This document shows positions 5,923 through 8,284 of a DNA stretch of 8,284 nucleotides, in pieces (position 1 is the first letter of the stretch; every line of letters begins with the position of its first letter). The notes under the pieces are model-generated. The model ran no database searches, had not been told where the DNA came from, and saw only the letters and a list, made by a program, of their open reading frames with translations. The stretch comes from JAGLTN01 sp035403325 (GTDB taxonomy: Bacteria; Planctomycetota; Phycisphaerae; Sedimentisphaerales; Anaerobacaceae), in assembly GCA_964492365.1 (NCBI GenBank), contig CAZBKA010000120.1:1-8284 (forward strand), given 5' to 3'. A program made the position numbers and the translations under genes.

Positions 5923-7518
5923 TTACTTAACTGGGACTTTTCGGTGAATTATCAATGATAACATTTGATTTTTCATTATTTTTGCAAGGATTGCATATGT
6001 TCCTGCACAAATTGTAACTGTTGAAATCAGCCTTAACGAGTCAATTTTTTTGTTGAATGGCATGCTATCCATGAATTTTAAAGTTAACCAACCGACCATG
6101 AACATAACCATTGTTGCAACTACGGTTTTTAACAAAGTTGGCATTATTTCAGTCAAAACAGGGTGTTTAAACTTTTTGCGAAGCATCAGTATAAGAATTG
6201 TTACCTGTAAATATGCGCATATCGAAGTTGAAAGTGCCAAACCTGCGGTGCCCATATACCATATCAAGGTGAGATTAAGCACAACATTTACGGAGACAGC
6301 AATGCAGGCGGAAATTGATGGGACTTTTGAATTGTGAAGTGAATAAAATGCCAATGTGAATAACTGCTGGAAAAAGAAACCTAAAAGGCCTATAGCGTAA
6401 AAGCACAAAGTGAAAGATGTTGATTCTGTTGCAGCAGCAGTAAATAAACCGTGTTGAAAAACAACTGCTACAAGAGGGCGACCAACAAGTATTAGTCCAA
6501 CAGTAGCAGGCAAAGCAACAAAAATAGCCCCTTTTACACCATTTGAGAGTGTTGTCAGCATACCTTTGTAATCATTTCTGGCTGCTTCAGAACTCATAAC
6601 AGGAAATATTGCTGTTGCCAGCGAGGTTCCAAGAACCCCTAATGGGAACTGATATAGTCTTTGAGCATAGTAAAGCTTTGATACGGAACCCTCCCATATG
6701 GGGTATTTGATCTGGCAGCCAAGCCACATAAAAAATTCACCTTTTTCTGCGGAGCCTGAGAAAAATTTAGCAACCAGGTCGTCAGCAAGGGTGTTAAGCT
6801 GTGTTGCGGTCAGACCTATTATCATTGGGCCCATCATGAATAGTATCTTTTTAAAGTTTTCATTGTGTATTTGCCAGGCGGGGTGAATGTATATCCCTTT
6901 AGACCTCAGAGCAGGTATGTGAATTGCCAGTTGAGCAATTCCTGCAATTATTACACTTACCGCGGTAATAAAAACCCGTTTAGTGGATCCTTCTTTTGCC
7001 CAGATTCCGCTCAAAATCAAAGCTGCTAATATTACCACATTTAATAAAATAGGAGCAGCAGCAGGGATGGCAAAATGGCGATGAGAATTCAGAATACCAG
7101 CTAAAATAGCCGCTACGCAGATCAGTATCATGTAAGGCATCATTATAGCGGTTAGTTGCAGTGTTAAGTTTGTACTTTCGTAATCAGAGAAGAATAGGTA
7201 CCACACCGCGACAATAATTTCACCCAGAACAACAATAGCAGTAAGAATGGCAGAGATTGCAGTCACGACTGTGCAGGCCAGTGTTTGGGCAGTTGCGGGG
7301 TCCTTTTCTAATTGGCTCGAATATATTGGTATGAATGAAGACGCTGCTGCTCCTTCGCCAAAAATTCGTCTTGCCAGACAAGGTATCTTAAAAGCGATGG
7401 TCCAGCAGTCCATCAGCCCTGATGTGCCGAAGTAATACGAGTAGGCCATGTCGCGTACCATGCCGAAAATTCTGCTTAAAATGGTCAGCAGTGCTATTTG
7501 TCTAAATCCTTTTATCAC
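5923..7518 (-). CDS. murJ: Lipid II flippase MurJ
   Basis: This 531-residue polytopic membrane protein of the MVF/MOP superfamily moves lipid-linked peptidoglycan precursor from the cytoplasmic to the outer face of the inner membrane. The N-terminal signature is intact: SRIFGMVRD, then D37 and LARRIFGEGA. Residues R16, R22, D37, R50/R51 and E55 line up with E. coli R18, R24, D39, R52/R53 and E57, several of which are known to be essential. YYAQRLYQFPLGVLG (about 283-297) holds the family's conserved Arg (here R287, matching E. coli R270). About fourteen hydrophobic segments are visible, and the length is slightly above the usual 510-520. The extra length is mainly about 20 residues before GSVSKLYY. 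The GTG start is supported by AAGGA (7529-7525) six bases upstream. rodA ends 38 bases before it, so the two are probably one transcript; flippase and polymerase act in successive steps. Confidence 0.95.
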   Translation of the reverse strand: MIKGFRQIALLTILSRIFGMVRDMAYSYYFGTSGLMDCWTIAFKIPCLARRIFGEGAAASSFIPIYSSQLEKDPATAQTLACTVVTAISAILTAIVVLGEIIVAVWYLFFSDYESTNLTLQLTAIMMPYMILICVAAILAGILNSHRHFAIPAAAPILLNVVILAALILSGIWAKEGSTKRVFITAVSVIIAGIAQLAIHIPALRSKGIYIHPAWQIHNENFKKILFMMGPMIIGLTATQLNTLADDLVAKFFSGSAEKGEFFMWLGCQIKYPIWEGSVSKLYYAQRLYQFPLGVLGTSLATAIFPVMSSEAARNDYKGMLTTLSNGVKGAIFVALPATVGLILVGRPLVAVVFQHGLFTAAATESTSFTLCFYAIGLLGFFFQQLFTLAFYSLHNSKVPSISACIAVSVNVVLNLTLIWYMGTAGLALSTSICAYLQVTILILMLRKKFKHPVLTEIMPTLLKTVVATMVMFMVGWLTLKFMDSMPFNKKIDSLRLISTVTICAGTYAILAKIMKNQMLSLIIHRKVPVK

Positions 7519-7524
7519 AGCGAA

Positions 7525-7529
7525 TCCTT
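7525..7529 (-). promoter_or_regulatory. Ribosome binding site for the GTG start of murJ
   Basis: AAGGA is read on the minus strand, with six bases to GTG at 7518. It supports the non-ATG start, which begins the conserved N-terminal amphipathic stretch MIKGFRQIALL. Confidence 0.7.
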
Positions 7530-7556
7530 ATACTCTTATTTTGCGGGTTATTCAAA

Positions 7557-8284
7557 CTATTTCGATGCGACAGAAAGAAGTCTGCTTCTGCCGATGTTAT
7601 TAAGCAGCCCTAACGCAATTGAGTGCGTGAGCAAGCTTGAACCGCCATAGCTTACAAAGGGAAGTGTCAGTCCTGTAATTGGCATTAATCCTAAGGTCAT
7701 GCTGATATTTATGAGTGTTTCCACGGAAAACATCGTTACAATTCCCATTACGACCAGTCTTGCGAATGGGTCTGTATTATTGGCTGCGATTACTGCGGCA
7801 CAACTTATCAGTGTACCGTATATGCCCAGAAGGGCGATTGAACCTAAAAACCCCCATTGATGAGCAATGATAGCAAATATGAAGTCAGTATGTCTTTCAG
7901 GCAGGAAAAAATTGTATTTTATGAAAGGGCCTTTTCGGTAACCATAACCAGTTAGTCCGCCTGATGCTATTGCGTATTTTGAACGGATAAGGTGGAAACC
8001 TGCACCTCTTTCCCATTGTTTTTCGCTGAATTCTCTGCCCACAAGTATATTTGCGAATTTCGGATTTGAAGCTGCTTTGTCGCGTATCCACTCACTCTGA
8101 AGCAATACAGAGCTGATTCGAAGTCGCTGATAAGGGTGTATCTGCCCCCACAAAACAGGGCTAATTAGTACCCCCATCAGTATTATTACCAGCAAATGTT
8201 TTACTTTTGCCCCAGCCATATACAGCATTACAAAAAGTATCGGCATGGTAAGCATTACTGTTCCGAGATCAGGCTCAAGCAGTA
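7557..8284 (-). CDS. rodA: Rod-shape SEDS peptidoglycan polymerase RodA (3' part)
   Basis: The reading frame stays open to the right edge. Upstream of the first ATG at 8255 it reads LLEPDLGTV, the SEDS motif usually seen as QPDLGT, so the gene is cut by the window and ATG 8255 is internal. About 241 residues, the C-terminal part, are present. RodA is an inner-membrane glycosyltransferase that polymerises lipid II during cell elongation, working with a class B penicillin-binding protein. Visible motifs are PYQRLRI, GAGFHLIRSK, ASGGLTGYG, RHTDFIFA (its Asp codon at 7884-7886 corresponds to the catalytic Asp of the family) and the signature LPFVSYGGSSLL. NISMTLGLMPITGLTLPF favours RodA over FtsW. 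Two differences from the family are a long insertion between RLRI and GAGFH, and AHQWG in place of the usual AEE-G after the catalytic segment. murJ follows after 38 bases. Confidence 0.93.
   Translation of the reverse strand, partial: LLEPDLGTVMLTMPILFVMLYMAGAKVKHLLVIILMGVLISPVLWGQIHPYQRLRISSVLLQSEWIRDKAASNPKFANILVGREFSEKQWERGAGFHLIRSKYAIASGGLTGYGYRKGPFIKYNFFLPERHTDFIFAIIAHQWGFLGSIALLGIYGTLISCAAVIAANNTDPFARLVVMGIVTMFSVETLINISMTLGLMPITGLTLPFVSYGGSSLLTHSIALGLLNNIGRSRLLSVASK

Noticed and set aside
7557..8255. Taking ATG at 8255 as the rodA start
   Set aside because: The frame continues upstream to the edge and encodes the conserved EPDLGT motif, so this ATG is internal.
1..8284. Search for CRISPR repeats, insertion-sequence ends, phage genes, toxin-antitoxin pairs or defence genes
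   Set aside because: No regularly spaced repeats, no transposase or integrase frames, and no recognised defence families were seen. tRNA-Glu shows no duplicated 3' end in the window that would indicate an attachment site.

Overview
The window is AT-rich bacterial DNA in which every convincing gene lies on the minus strand, so it reads from right to left. It has a Gram-negative-type envelope gene set: a periplasmic adaptor (HlyD family), two proteins with Sec signal peptides, and a rodA-murJ pair for peptidoglycan elongation. The genes are not close to proteobacterial or Firmicute forms. Together with the small 2[4Fe-4S] ferredoxin and the lineage-specific insertions in RodA and MurJ, this makes me lean towards an uncultured Gram-negative lineage such as the PVC group (Lentisphaerota/Kiritimatiellota-like). 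That placement is an impression, not a demonstration.

Right part (about 8284 to 5923): the 3' part of rodA, cut by the window edge, is followed after 38 bases by murJ, which has a GTG start and a good ribosome binding site. RodA is the SEDS glycosyltransferase that polymerises lipid II, and MurJ flips lipid II to the periplasmic side, so the pair couples supply and polymerisation of the cell-wall precursor. Both proteins carry extra residues in a predicted extracytoplasmic loop.

Middle (5715 to 2740): a large secreted protein of unknown function has a TPR-like solenoid, a beta-sandwich-like middle, HEAT-like repeats and a Pro/Glu/Thr-rich tail. It is followed by a compact unit of a 57-residue 2[4Fe-4S] ferredoxin, tRNA-Glu(UUC) only 9 bases downstream, and a strong, probably bidirectional, intrinsic terminator.

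Left part (2530 to 61): a secreted alpha/beta-hydrolase (esterase-like) with a complete Ser-Asp-His triad, a 439-base gene-free interval, and a single-pass HlyD-type membrane fusion protein. The interval holds a terminator- or attenuator-like hairpin, a 12-bp perfect palindrome, and a degenerate 10-bp tandem repeat abutting the hlyD start. The ABC or outer-membrane partners of the HlyD protein are not in the window.

I see no CRISPR array, insertion sequence, phage gene or defence system. Most of the window is ordinary housekeeping. The points most worth a second look are the region in front of hlyD, the loop insertions in RodA and MurJ, the unusual tRNA-Glu, and the large unassigned solenoid protein.
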